A stretch of DNA of 64,000 nt from Sporomusa sp. KB1 (GCF_007830295.1 NZ_VLKC01000001.1:391773-455772), one strand, 5' to 3'; counted from the first letter of the stretch, positions 9,301 through 17,449 are shown. The notes: generated from the sequence alone by a model not told the origin. Program-made: numbers and translations.

Positions 9301-10482
9301 CTAAATACACTCCTGTAGACCAAGTTCCATTAATAAGCGCGTCAAAAGATACAACCGGGGAACTATTGATTTTACATCTGCGCCTTCCTGAACCGTATGG
9401 TTCTGTCCATTACTGACGGGACCCACACTGCATAATGTTGCTTCATTAACAGCTGCCGCCCATCCGGCATCTGTCGCGGCAGCACCGCTGGCGAGCGTAA
9501 GCGTAAGCCCAATTTCTTGATAAACCTGTTGGGCTAATCCGGCCAGTTTTAGGTTCTTTGCCGATTGTACAAAAGGCGGGAAGGCCAACTGAAAGCTAGA
9601 TGTCACTTGCGTGCCGGAAATTTGCGTTTTCTGAGCTAATGCCCATGCGGCTTGTTCTACACGATCCATTTCTTCAGGACTATGCGCATACACACGCATA
9701 ACTGCTCTAGCTTGATCAGGCACCACGTTCTTTTCGACGTTATCCATTCCCGCTTCCAAAATGCGTGTAGTAATAATGGTACCGGCTTCTTGATTTGCTA
9801 ATTGATTCAGGTGCAATACCTGATATGCTAACTCATCTGCTGCGTTGTATCCTTGCCACGGATAGGCCGCATGAGCCGTCCGCCCTTTTACCTCCGTTAC
9901 TAAATTACCGCTGCCCACACGCTTTGTGCAAATTCCATCACCTGGCAGACCCGCTTCAGCGCACAATACACAATCATGCTCGCGCGCCAGTTTCATGATT
10001 AGTTCCCTAGTTTCATGTGAACCATTTTCCTCTTGACAGTTGGCTAGTAGGGTGATTTTTTTATACGCTGTATATCCTAGATTCCGCAAAATTTCCAACG
10101 CATGCAAACATTGCACAATGCCTGCTTTATCATCCGAAACACCCGGACCATGAGCTATCCCTTCGTCATCAATATGGAACGGTCTCTCTACGGCGGCCCC
10201 TACTGGAAATACCGTATCCATATGTACTAAAAGCAGTATGCTGCCCCCTCCATTTCCTTCAATCGTTCCCACCACATTGTAGCCGTCCTGTCCATCATTC
10301 ACAGGGTACGTAACCACTGTCGCACCCAGCCCAATCAGTTTATTTACTATAAAATCGCCCATTTGCGCCAAGCCATCTTGGCAACACGTGGGTGAATCAA
10401 TCGCAACAAGGGCTTGCCAATCCTTAATAAATGAGACTTCCACCTGTTGACAAGCTGCTAAAACCTGTTCAGAATCTTTCAT
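9301..10482 (-). CDS. M20-family metallopeptidase (carboxypeptidase G2-like)
   Basis: This zinc-dependent amidohydrolase belongs to the M20 (CPG2/ArgE/DapE) family. Metal-site motifs are visible: LLLVHMDTVFP, GPGVSDDKAG (bridging Asp), NCQEENGS (general base Glu pair) and a C-terminal QNHTVQEGADV histidine. The dimerisation domain has GRTAHAAYPWQGYNA. I prefer the ATG at 10482 over the one at 10491 because AGGGG sits 9 nt before it. It lies 35 bp after the aminotransferase. Relatives remove an amino acid from N-acyl or peptide conjugates, so here it might release taurine from an N-acyl- or gamma-glutamyl-taurine. That role is inference; dipeptides are the main alternative. Confidence 0.85.
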   Translation of the reverse strand: MKDSEQVLAACQQVEVSFIKDWQALVAIDSPTCCQDGLAQMGDFIVNKLIGLGATVVTYPVNDGQDGYNVVGTIEGNGGGSILLLVHMDTVFPVGAAVERPFHIDDEGIAHGPGVSDDKAGIVQCLHALEILRNLGYTAYKKITLLANCQEENGSHETRELIMKLAREHDCVLCAEAGLPGDGICTKRVGSGNLVTEVKGRTAHAAYPWQGYNAADELAYQVLHLNQLANQEAGTIITTRILEAGMDNVEKNVVPDQARAVMRVYAHSPEEMDRVEQAAWALAQKTQISGTQVTSSFQLAFPPFVQSAKNLKLAGLAQQVYQEIGLTLTLASGAAATDAGWAAAVNEATLCSVGPVSNGQNHTVQEGADVKSIVPRLYLLTRLLMELGLQECI

Positions 10483-10517
10483 GTTATCCATCCCCTATTC
10501 TTGTCGCATTGCAGGTA

Positions 10518-11894
10518 TTACTTCATGCTCTCCAAGGCTTTCTGAATTGCAGCCGCAATGCGATCGGCCTCATTTTGCGTAAGAATAAGCGGCGGAGCCA
10601 TGGTCAGCACGTTATTGTGTCCCGGCACACTACGATTCATTTTCCCTATAAGTACTCCCTCTGCAGCGACTTTGCCAACCACTTCAGCCATATACGCCTC
10701 ACTGGCTGGAGTCTTAGATTGTTTGTCAGTTACCAGTTCTATACCGATAAATAGTCCTTTGCCACGAACATCTCCAATCATTGGCAAATCAGCAAACTCC
10801 CTTAGCCGATTTGCTAAATAGTTTCCAATACGAGCGCTATTTAAAATTAGTTCCTCTTCCTCAATGATCTTTATGTTTTCTAACGCTGCTGCGCAAGCGC
10901 CGGCGCTGCCGCCAAACGTACTGATGTCACGGAAATAATCCAAATGCTGTTGAGGTTCATGCTTAAACGCATTGAATAGTTCTTCGGTTGTTATAGTTGC
11001 TGATAGTGGCATATAAGAACTAGTAATACCTTTGGCCGTCGTGAGAATATCCGGTTTCACCTCCCAATGACTGTGACCAAAGGCTTTGCCTGTCCTGCCA
11101 AATCCAGTCACCACCTCATCCACAATTAGCAAAACCTCATACTTACGGCAGATCTCTTGAATCACGCTAAAATACTCATCGACGGGAATAATAATGCCCC
11201 CACCAGCAGTGATGGGTTCTAAGATCAACGCGCCAACACTATCCGGACCTTCTTTTCGAATGACGTCTTCTAAGGCGTGCGCGCACTCTAAATTGCAGCC
11301 AGGGTAATTCTTATTAAACGGACAACGATAGCAATATACAGGCGGAATACCAGCGAAACCAGGAACCAACGGTTCATATCCCTTTGTCCGCTCTCCCTGA
11401 CCCGTAGCGCTTAACGCACCCAGCGTTGTACCATGGTAATCCCGCTCACGATATAAAATCTTGTATTTATCCTGCTTAGGATGAACGAGACGATTATACT
11501 GCCGGGATATCTTAAAGGCCTTTTCATTCGCTTCTGAACCGCTGTTCGACAGATAAACCCGCTGAAAATGCGGCAGCAATTCAGTCAGTTTTTTAGCCAG
11601 TAAAATAGCCGGCGGATTCCCTGCACTACCAGCATAATAAGAAAGCTGCAGTAATTGTTTGTGAACGGCTTCAGCGATCGAACTCCGGCCATATCCTGCA
11701 TTGACACACCATACGCCACCGGCCAGAGCATCCAAATACTCTCTGCCATGAACATCCTTCACATAAGCACCATGCCCTTCCACCATAATGGGTGGTTCTT
11801 TACTTTCAAATGCTTTGTGCTGCGTAATATGGTGCCACAAACATTCCCTATCCATTTCAATAAGTTTTTCTGTGCTAACATTATATTCTCTCAT
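10518..11894 (-). CDS. tpa: Taurine:pyruvate aminotransferase (class III)
   Basis: This PLP enzyme of the class III (omega) aminotransferases is predicted to convert taurine and pyruvate to sulfoacetaldehyde and alanine. Recognisable features are LWHHITQHKAF at the N-terminus, YLDALAGGVWCVNAGYG, YLSNSGSEANEKAFK, YRERDYHGTTLGALS, the cofactor region LLIVDEVVTGFGRTG, TTAKGITSSYMPL with the Schiff-base lysine, and RDISTFGGSAG; this overall pattern is close to Bilophila Tpa as I recall it. The start is the ATG at 11894, 6 nt after AGGAGG; the 12 extra codons upstream run through a hairpin and are not expected to be coding. It is the first enzyme gene after the GntR regulator. The sulfoacetaldehyde reductase (SarD) needed to reach isethionate is not in the window. 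Confidence 0.85.
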   Translation of the reverse strand: MREYNVSTEKLIEMDRECLWHHITQHKAFESKEPPIMVEGHGAYVKDVHGREYLDALAGGVWCVNAGYGRSSIAEAVHKQLLQLSYYAGSAGNPPAILLAKKLTELLPHFQRVYLSNSGSEANEKAFKISRQYNRLVHPKQDKYKILYRERDYHGTTLGALSATGQGERTKGYEPLVPGFAGIPPVYCYRCPFNKNYPGCNLECAHALEDVIRKEGPDSVGALILEPITAGGGIIIPVDEYFSVIQEICRKYEVLLIVDEVVTGFGRTGKAFGHSHWEVKPDILTTAKGITSSYMPLSATITTEELFNAFKHEPQQHLDYFRDISTFGGSAGACAAALENIKIIEEEELILNSARIGNYLANRLREFADLPMIGDVRGKGLFIGIELVTDKQSKTPASEAYMAEVVGKVAAEGVLIGKMNRSVPGHNNVLTMAPPLILTQNEADRIAAAIQKALESMK

Positions 11895-11913
11895 AGTACA
11901 TCCTCCTAAAACT

Positions 11914-11950
11914 AAAAGGTCGGAAAGCAAGTTATGCTCTCCGACCTTTA
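11914..11950 (-). terminator. Hairpin in the tpa leader (terminator or attenuator)
   Basis: A 9-bp stem AAAGGTCGG / CCGACCTTT (11915-11923, 11941-11949) is followed on the minus strand by TTTTAGTTTT, then directly by the AGGAGG of tpa. It could terminate the gntR transcript or attenuate entry into the operon. The T-tract ends only ~6 nt before the ribosome-binding site, so it could also block translation. Confidence 0.6.
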
Positions 11951-12047
11951 GTTGTTTCTAATCAGTCGTATAGTGAGTTATGAGGCTGTTATGGCGCTAC
12001 AACCTTTAGTTTTTTTCTAATCAGTTATAACATGTTCGCAGCCACTG

Positions 12048-12779
12048 TCATCTTTTTCTCTTACGTGTTAGATTGATGCGAAATGAATACATATCCGCCC
12101 GATACAGACTTTTTTCATATTCCCACGGTTTACCTTCCAAATCAACCACCAAACGTTTAGAAAGTAATGCACAACTGGGTGCAGCCGACAAATTCAATAA
12201 CTTTTTTTCTTCTGCTGTAGGAATAATCGCCGTAATGGTTTGCTTAGCTTCCCATAACGTAATGCCTATCTCATTTTCCAAAATCTCATAGGTAGATGCA
12301 TTATTTAAGTCTACCTCAGCCAGTTTTTGCCCTATTTTCAAAGGATAATACTGCTTTTCCACTACGATCGGCACATCATTCGCTAGCCGCAGTCGATTCG
12401 TTTCATAAATCTCCTTAGTCCCAAATATAACAGCAACATCTTGCGGTGAAGGGACAATGCCTTGACTTAACAATCTAATGTTTGGTTTCATTCCCATATC
12501 CTGAACGATTTCAAAATACGTACTAAGATTCCCCAACCATTCTTCGATTGATCTCGCCGAAACGAAGGTACCGAGACCTTGCTTTGTTTCGAGCACTCCT
12601 TCCTCCGTCAGCGTACGAACAGCTCTCCTAATGGTTGCCCGGCTGACGCTAAACATTTCCATAAGTTCATATTCCGAGGGTATCTTCTCTGTATAAGTCC
12701 CTTTTAATATTTCATTGCGCAAAACATTTCTAACCTGCAAGTGCAGGGGCATTGCGTCCGTTTTATCTACAGTAAACAT
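12048..12779 (-). CDS. GntR/HutC-family regulator of the sulfonate operon
   Basis: This 243-residue regulator has an N-terminal GntR winged helix (PSEYELMEMFSVSRATIRRA, residues about 33-52) and a C-terminal UTRA ligand-binding domain of the HutC type (from about residue 85). The start follows AAAGGTGGG. It is the promoter-proximal gene of the sulfonate operon, 153 bp before tpa, with a hairpin between, so it most likely senses taurine, isethionate or a conjugate and controls the genes downstream and itself. Just upstream of its start are A+T-rich sequences with AAACGTTAACG, a possible operator. Confidence 0.88.
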   Translation of the reverse strand: MFTVDKTDAMPLHLQVRNVLRNEILKGTYTEKIPSEYELMEMFSVSRATIRRAVRTLTEEGVLETKQGLGTFVSARSIEEWLGNLSTYFEIVQDMGMKPNIRLLSQGIVPSPQDVAVIFGTKEIYETNRLRLANDVPIVVEKQYYPLKIGQKLAEVDLNNASTYEILENEIGITLWEAKQTITAIIPTAEEKKLLNLSAAPSCALLSKRLVVDLEGKPWEYEKSLYRADMYSFRINLTRKRKR

Positions 12780-12868
12780 TACCCACCTTTACGTTTATAA
12801 AAATTATCTACCAAACGTTAACGTAGTTATATTATACCATCATCAGGATGTCCGTACAAGTTGGTTTT

Positions 12869-13154
12869 TTATTTTTCCTCAACTGATTTTGCCAGCTGTC
12901 GCATGACAGATTCACTCAGCATTACGTTTCCCAAAGGATACTCTCGGCCTAGTGATTGGTACTTCGGCTGCCCCATACGATGATACGGCAAAAGTTCATA
13001 ACTAGCATTGGTGGTGGTGACTTTTGTAAGATTATCTAAACTAAGTCGGTTGTCTACCCCGGTATGCTGCTTATGCCGCAAGCCAATCAAGGCATTTTAT
13101 GTCATAAATGAGCGTGTCCAAATACTCACAGACTTTTTTTAAGTTTTCCCCGGG
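12869..13154 (-). pseudogene. Glycyl-radical enzyme activase remnant (probable former islB)
   Basis: Three segments of a radical-SAM glycyl-radical activase can be read. PGENLKKVCEYLDTLIYDIK (from 13154, the 'YDLKHMD' region) is followed, after a frame change near 13085, by HKQHTGVDNRLSLDNLTKV. A direct jump then leads to the C-terminal segment NASYELLPYHRMGQPKYQS ending at 12869. The N-terminal half, including the CxxxCxxC cluster motif, and the segment between TGVDN and YELLPYHR are missing. It sits just upstream of the islA operon on the same strand, so it was probably the dedicated IslA activase. It cannot be functional. Its 5' end abuts a DNA-glycosylase remnant, which marks a deletion junction. 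Confidence 0.8.
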
Positions 13155-13273
13155 AAGGACCACCGGAAAACCGCGCGACTTTGTGGGACCCATGTCACCT
13201 TTTCTATGCGCTTGTCCTTTATGGTTTGATTGAGTTGCGCCGCAATAATGATTGCTTCCGGGATTTCAAGAAT
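13139..13273 (-). pseudogene. Fpg/Nei-type DNA glycosylase N-terminal remnant
   Basis: A ~45-codon fragment reads LEIPEAIIIAAQLNQTIKDK followed by RIEKV, matching the N-terminus of clostridial formamidopyrimidine-DNA glycosylase / endonuclease VIII-like proteins (usually starting MxEIPE). The methionine is absent (ATT at 13273-13271) and the rest of the enzyme is missing: it runs into the activase remnant in another frame. It follows the TfoX-like gene on the same strand. Confidence 0.6.
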
Positions 13274-13291
13274 AGGCCATCTTCCTTCGCG

Positions 13292-13555
13292 CTATTCTTT
13301 TGATAAACTATGGAAAAATGCTTTTAATTCCAGTTTGGTATCAGCAGGCATAAGTGTATCCAGAATACCAAGGATTGCGCCCTGTATCCCGTACAGCATG
13401 TGGAGGCAGGCGCCGGGGTCGCGCTGGAGACGGATGCGGCGAAACGCTTCCTTCGCACCAATCTCCCGGAGCTGCTCCGGCGTTTCAATGCCGACAGCCA
13501 GCAGATTTGCTTCTAATATTTTGCCTATGTTGGGCAGTTTGGACAATTTGCTCAT
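13292..13555 (-). CDS. TfoX C-terminal-domain protein
   Basis: This ~87-residue protein matches the TfoX/Sxy C-terminal domain, a helix-hairpin-helix-like fold: LSKLPNIGKILEANLLAVGI, TPEQLREIGAKEAFRRI, and a following LHMLYGIQGAI segment. I chose the ATG at 13555 because GAGGG precedes it at 9 nt. In Firmicutes such stand-alone domains are common and their role is not settled; in Haemophilus and E. coli the full-length protein affects competence regulation. It is followed by the glycosylase remnant and precedes nothing intact, so its context gives no functional clue. Confidence 0.75.
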   Translation of the reverse strand: MSKLSKLPNIGKILEANLLAVGIETPEQLREIGAKEAFRRIRLQRDPGACLHMLYGIQGAILGILDTLMPADTKLELKAFFHSLSKE

Positions 13556-13650
13556 ACAACGCATCCCTCTTATTCCTGTGCAATCTCACCCTGTACCGTA
13601 ATTCCTAAACGCAGTCAAGCGCCTGTATCAATTTTATTCATGCAACAATC

Positions 13651-13677
13651 AAACCCACTCGTCCAACGGGTGGGTTT
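13651..13677. terminator. Hairpin, probable bidirectional terminator
   Basis: An inverted repeat AAACCCAC ... GTGGGTTT with a short loop lies in the ~280-bp gap between the TfoX-like gene and the FMN dehydrogenase. The T-tail is weak in both directions (TTTGTT on plus). The rest of the gap (13678-13843) contains a G-run and nothing recognisable. Confidence 0.45.
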
Positions 13678-13843
13678 GTTCGCTCCTATAAGGGGCTGCT
13701 ACCGACCAGCGCCTAAAAACGCCGGCTTTCACTTTGTTCAAGCCTTAACGTCTTTGACTCGTTACCACCCTTAAGAAAAACAGGGGGGACAGGGATTTCA
13801 TTATAAGTTATTTCTAGTTAATTAAGCTTTTTGGCGAAATTCA

Positions 13844-14860
13844 TTATCTACGTACCATATCCTTTGTAATCTCACTCAGGCTAAAAGCACCACACATCGC
13901 CATCGTATCCTTTAATTCTTCAGCCAATTTTTCAATATAAATCTTCACGCCCTCCTTTTCACCGCCATAGACAGCTGTTACAAACGGACGACAGATTAGG
14001 ACACCGTCTGCACCAAGTGCTAGGGCCTTGAAAATATCTGTACCAGAACGGATACCACCATCAACAAGAATCTTCATCTCGCTTCCGACAGCCTCTGCGA
14101 TTTCAGGAAGCACTTCCGCAGTTGACGGACACTGATCCAGCACCCTGCCGCCATGGTTAGAAACAACAATTGCTTTTGCTCCTGCTTCTTTGGCCTTCAG
14201 TGCGCCCTTTATGTTCATTATCCCTTTTACAATAAACGGAACACCTGCAATTTCGGAAATGCGACGAAGCTCATCAACTGATTTCCCACCAGCCGGAGGT
14301 GTCATATTTTTTAAGAAAGGCAATCCGGCTGCATCTATATCCATGGCAACAGCAAAAGCTGCTGCCTTATGTACCAGATCCATTTTCTCGTTAATTGTAT
14401 CCATATTCCATGGTTTAATAGTAGGAATACCACGACCATTCACCTTAGCTATTGCCGCTGTTGCACTCTCCATGACTTTCGGATTTGTACCATCACCGGT
14501 AAACGCAGCTATTCCATTTTCCATGCAGGCAGAAACCAGAATATCATTATAAGTCATATCGCTAAATTTATCACTGTAGTGCATATTTACCGCACCAACA
14601 GGTCCCGCAAAAAATGGATATTTGAACGTCTGTCCAAATAATTTCAATGTTGTATCTACTGGTCTGCTCTGACAGAGTGTATCCATATTGACACGAATCT
14701 CCTGCCATTTCTGGTAGTTGCGGATGGCTGTGTCTCCAACGCCCTTTGCCCCTGGTCCAGGAATGCTGTTTTTACAGACAATACCATTGCAGACATTGCA
14801 TGCCTTGCAGTAACTACCGATACAGGTACGTGCATTTTCCAGTACTTCCTTATAATTCAT
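13844..14860 (-). CDS. FMN-dependent alpha-hydroxy-acid dehydrogenase-like protein
   Basis: This 338-residue TIM-barrel flavoprotein belongs to the lactate/glycolate oxidase (LldD-like) family, which oxidises 2-hydroxy acids to 2-oxo acids. Conserved regions include the catalytic histidine-arginine segment VSNHGGRVLDQCPST, the phosphate-binding DGGIRSGTDIFKALALGAD, and FIVKGIM with the catalytic lysine. The N-terminus carries a cluster of cysteines within 25 residues (CIGSYCKACNVCNG...C), seen in anaerobe versions and suggestive of a metal or Fe-S site; this is not a standard feature of aerobic members. It is monocistronic, with a T-rich promoter region upstream. Substrate unknown; lactate is the default guess. 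Confidence 0.85.
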   Translation of the reverse strand: MNYKEVLENARTCIGSYCKACNVCNGIVCKNSIPGPGAKGVGDTAIRNYQKWQEIRVNMDTLCQSRPVDTTLKLFGQTFKYPFFAGPVGAVNMHYSDKFSDMTYNDILVSACMENGIAAFTGDGTNPKVMESATAAIAKVNGRGIPTIKPWNMDTINEKMDLVHKAAAFAVAMDIDAAGLPFLKNMTPPAGGKSVDELRRISEIAGVPFIVKGIMNIKGALKAKEAGAKAIVVSNHGGRVLDQCPSTAEVLPEIAEAVGSEMKILVDGGIRSGTDIFKALALGADGVLICRPFVTAVYGGEKEGVKIYIEKLAEELKDTMAMCGAFSLSEITKDMVRR

Positions 14861-14951
14861 AATTTTCTCCTTCTTTCCTTATCTTTTTAAGTAATTTACT
14901 GATTAGAATTATATTATACACTATTTGCGGTTTCTCTTCTTTGCAGGAGAA

Positions 14952-15225
14952 TTACTGACTCGACGTATGTACGAAAGTTATCAATCGATTATCGATGTTA
15001 GCAACATCCTCCTCAAACATCTTCATTATCGTATCAGGATTGACCGGCATCCCTTTCACCGTAGCATCCATATCCATGGTCGCCCGTGTATCAAGTCCTA
15101 CCAGCGCAGCGACCAAAAATCCGCCAAATTCTCACAGTAGGAAGATACCGAAATCCGTTCCAGCAGCCGTTCGAGCATGAAATTTTGCAAAACGTTTGCG
15201 CTGAGATATTATTTTCGCCCCTCAT
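14952..15225 (-). pseudogene. AbiEii/AbiGii-type nucleotidyltransferase toxin remnant
   Basis: Read in three successive frames the minus strand spells an AbiEii-like N-terminus. NISAQTFCKI (from ATG 15225) is followed after a frame change by MLERLLERISVSSYCENL (from 15178), and then, after another, by GGFLVAALVGLDTRATMDMD and VKGMPVNPDTI. The GG...DMD pattern is the nucleotidyltransferase active site of DUF1814 toxins. At least two frameshifts and loss of the C-terminal two thirds make it a dead gene. The partner antitoxin (AbiEi) is not present. It lies in a scar-rich zone beside a repeat shared with 44.2 kb. Confidence 0.7.
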
Positions 15226-15324
15226 TTTGTTTTAAGTACATTTCTATAATACCAACACTGAAGCATAGCGACAAATTCTTTTTTTCGTTTTCCCGCCCCC
15301 TCATTTCCGTTCTATCAACGCTAC

Positions 15325-15415
15325 GTACTCGACGTGTCATTTGATAGCTACGTGATACTGATTCGCGAAATTGAAGTTTCGCGGAAAGGTTCGACAATAT
15401 TTTACCCGGGGGTTC
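15325..15415. repeat. Dispersed repeat, copy 1 (second copy at 44245-44330)
   Basis: About 85 bp here resemble 44245-44330 in the same orientation: both contain TTTGATAGC, then ATACTGATYCGCRAAATT, a TTCGCG-rich segment, and TTTACCCGGGGG. On the minus strand both can be translated into a similar short tail (NFANQYHVAIK here, NFADQYYLAIK in copy 2), so the repeat may come from the 3' end of an unidentified, possibly mobile, gene. Neither copy is an intact gene. Confidence 0.6.
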
Positions 15416-16285
15416 CTATACCTTTCTGGCTACTACAGCTATCCAGTCGCTACTCTCCTTATATTCTGTACCGTCAAGAGCACTGCAAACGTATTCTATT
15501 TCAAAGCCATTATTGTTCAATACCTGTGAAATCGTCGGCAATGAATAGTCGTGAAACCAAAGCCGGTATGTTTTAATCTCGCCGGCTTCATCTATAACAG
15601 TATATTGATCTAGCCAAGTATCCTGTTTGGGATAACCAAATCCCTGTTCCAGAACTATATGCCTATTGGGCCGCCAAAAACCACCATCAGAATAGTACCA
15701 CCTGTTTTTTATTCCTTCACTCATCCTTAAATTATGAGTGGAGACATCAAAAATAAACCGTCCGCCATCTTTCAATGCTCTGTGAATAAGCCCAAGCAAC
15801 CGATTCCGCGTCTCGTCAGAAAAGGTACATAACTCCCCATATATTTGTTGCACACAATCGAACACACCATCATAGTCAATATCAAAAAAGCTTCCGCAAA
15901 TATAATCAATGCTTAACCCTTGCTCTCCAGCTTTCTTCCGCGCATAATTGATTGATCTTCTCGAAATATCAATACCCGTTACCTTTATGCCATGCATACA
16001 AAGTCTACTGCTATACAGACCTGGTCCGCATCCCAAATCAAGCACCTTATCACCTTGGTTTATAATTGAAGCACCAAGAAGATGCTCTACTGTTTTTTCA
16101 ATAGACTCCGTCCTTCTACTCGCACCGTCAACATTGGGATTTAAATGATTTTCAAGCATACTCTTTGAAATGTGCGGGTCATCCCAAAATAAAGTCTCGC
16201 CTGGTTCAAACAGTTTTGGTCTTCTTCCCGAGTCAGCCAAGCATTCAAAAATCTTTTGAAACATCTTTTCGTTTTTCTCCATCAA
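15416..16285 (-). CDS. Class I SAM-dependent methyltransferase
   Basis: This 289-residue protein has a Rossmann-type methyltransferase core: motif I KVLDLGCGPGLYSSRL (about residue 83), then GIKVTGIDISRRSI, and FDCVQQIYGELC with a following DGGRFIFDVS strand. The start codon overlaps the stop of the GrpB-like gene (ATGA type), showing translational coupling. It is the last gene of a four-gene group (kinase, nucleotidyltransferase, GrpB-like, methyltransferase) that resembles clusters of small detoxifying enzymes; the acceptor substrate is unknown. Confidence 0.85.
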   Translation of the reverse strand: MMEKNEKMFQKIFECLADSGRRPKLFEPGETLFWDDPHISKSMLENHLNPNVDGASRRTESIEKTVEHLLGASIINQGDKVLDLGCGPGLYSSRLCMHGIKVTGIDISRRSINYARKKAGEQGLSIDYICGSFFDIDYDGVFDCVQQIYGELCTFSDETRNRLLGLIHRALKDGGRFIFDVSTHNLRMSEGIKNRWYYSDGGFWRPNRHIVLEQGFGYPKQDTWLDQYTVIDEAGEIKTYRLWFHDYSLPTISQVLNNNGFEIEYVCSALDGTEYKESSDWIAVVARKV

Positions 16286-16734
16286 AATCCTCCTACTTTC
16301 AGATAATCTCTAAAATATAGCTCATCCCAATCGCCCAGATACCTAACATGAAGATGATATACTTTTTCAGCAAATCCATCCGTTGTATATCCTTTATTAA
16401 ATACAAGTCTCAAATCCGGCCCATACTCACTTGACATAAGTATCCAGCCATTAGTTTTTAGGGTTTCAATTAGATTTGTAATGTGACAATTATTTTCTAA
16501 TTCTAATAAAATATCCACAGTCGGCTTTGAAATCATTCCTTCTACCGCACTGCTTCCAATATGGTTGATACGTTTTATATACACATTGTTGATACAATTA
16601 AAAAGTTGTCTTTCTTCGATTTTATACCATTCTTTATATTGGGGATTGTACTCTTTTAGGATAATGGGAAATAACTCCCACAATTCTTTCAATGACATCG
16701 CTGATAAGTCTTTTTTCAATGCTTGCCACCTCAT
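16282..16734 (-). CDS. GrpB-family nucleotidyltransferase-like protein, short C-terminus
   Basis: The 150-residue product matches the GrpB/UPF0157 family (minimal nucleotidyltransferase fold): INHIGSSAVEGMISKPTVDI is the hallmark with the two active-site acidic positions, and HLHVRYLGDWDELYFRDYL is the conserved distal segment. Usual members run ~30 residues further; here the reading frame ends KVGGF immediately before the methyltransferase start, so the C-terminus appears cut. The start abuts the stop of the upstream nucleotidyltransferase pseudogene. Function of the family is poorly defined. Confidence 0.75.
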   Translation of the reverse strand: MRWQALKKDLSAMSLKELWELFPIILKEYNPQYKEWYKIEERQLFNCINNVYIKRINHIGSSAVEGMISKPTVDILLELENNCHITNLIETLKTNGWILMSSEYGPDLRLVFNKGYTTDGFAEKVYHLHVRYLGDWDELYFRDYLKVGGF

Positions 16735-17402
16735 CAGTAGGTTTGCAAAAGTTTACTGCTCCAAGCAATGATTTTATCGTAATATGAGGCTAAATCCGTT
16801 CCATTCATTGCGGTTAGCTTTTTTCTATCCATACAAATATTCATTATCTCTTTATCTATCCCTTTTAAATGTTTTTCCAGATCTGTCTTGCTGCTTATAT
16901 ATTGATTTGTTTCATCAAAATATTTGGCCTGCAAAATAAAAAATGCCGGCTTGTAAAGTGCCGATAACGTTTCGGGGCTGTCTTTAAAGATGAAATTATG
17001 GCAGCACGCATGATACAGATTGCACGCACCTATTTTTATAGCACGTTTAACATCATCTTTGCTAATGAGCGGCAGCAAATAGTCTATACTACCGTAGATT
17101 GGCTGCGTATCATAATAGAATTAAAATAAATCGGATTTTTCCCAATTTGAAATTTCACTTTGTCCGGAAATAAATCCGCAGGCTTTTTCCTTATAAGGCA
17201 TTTGGGAAATTATAGCCCGATATTTTTGCAGATCTTTCATAGTTAGCTCATTCAGAATAACCACAATATCTATATCACTGCTATCATTCGCTTCTTTTCG
17301 TTTGTAGCTTCCCTGCAAACCGATAAAGGCAACCCTATCTCTATATTCATTTTTTATTTTTGTTACAAGTTCATCTATCCAATCATTTATAAAGAAGGGC
17401 AT
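16734..17402 (-). pseudogene. Nucleotidyltransferase interrupted by one in-frame stop
   Basis: The N-terminal part (start ATG 17402 after GAGGTG) has the nucleotidyltransferase motif GLQGSYKRKEANDSSDIDIV (G-S...DxD) and runs to a TAA at 17121-17123. The same frame continues as FYYDTQPIYGSIDYLLPLIS with a helical C-terminal domain to 16734. A single CAA-to-TAA change would explain the break, so the gene is either a very recent pseudogene or a sequencing error. The layout resembles aminoglycoside adenylyltransferases and related small-molecule nucleotidyltransferases of ~220 residues. It follows the P-loop kinase gene at 17450 with 47 bp between. Confidence 0.8.
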
Positions 17403-17449
17403 TTTTTCACCTCGCAATTTGTCCAAAGCATTCCATCCAGCATACATAA

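Noticed and set aside
15209-15397. 62-codon minus-strand frame across the dispersed repeat
   Set aside because: It spans both the repeat and the AbiEii remnant boundary; no start signal or family match.
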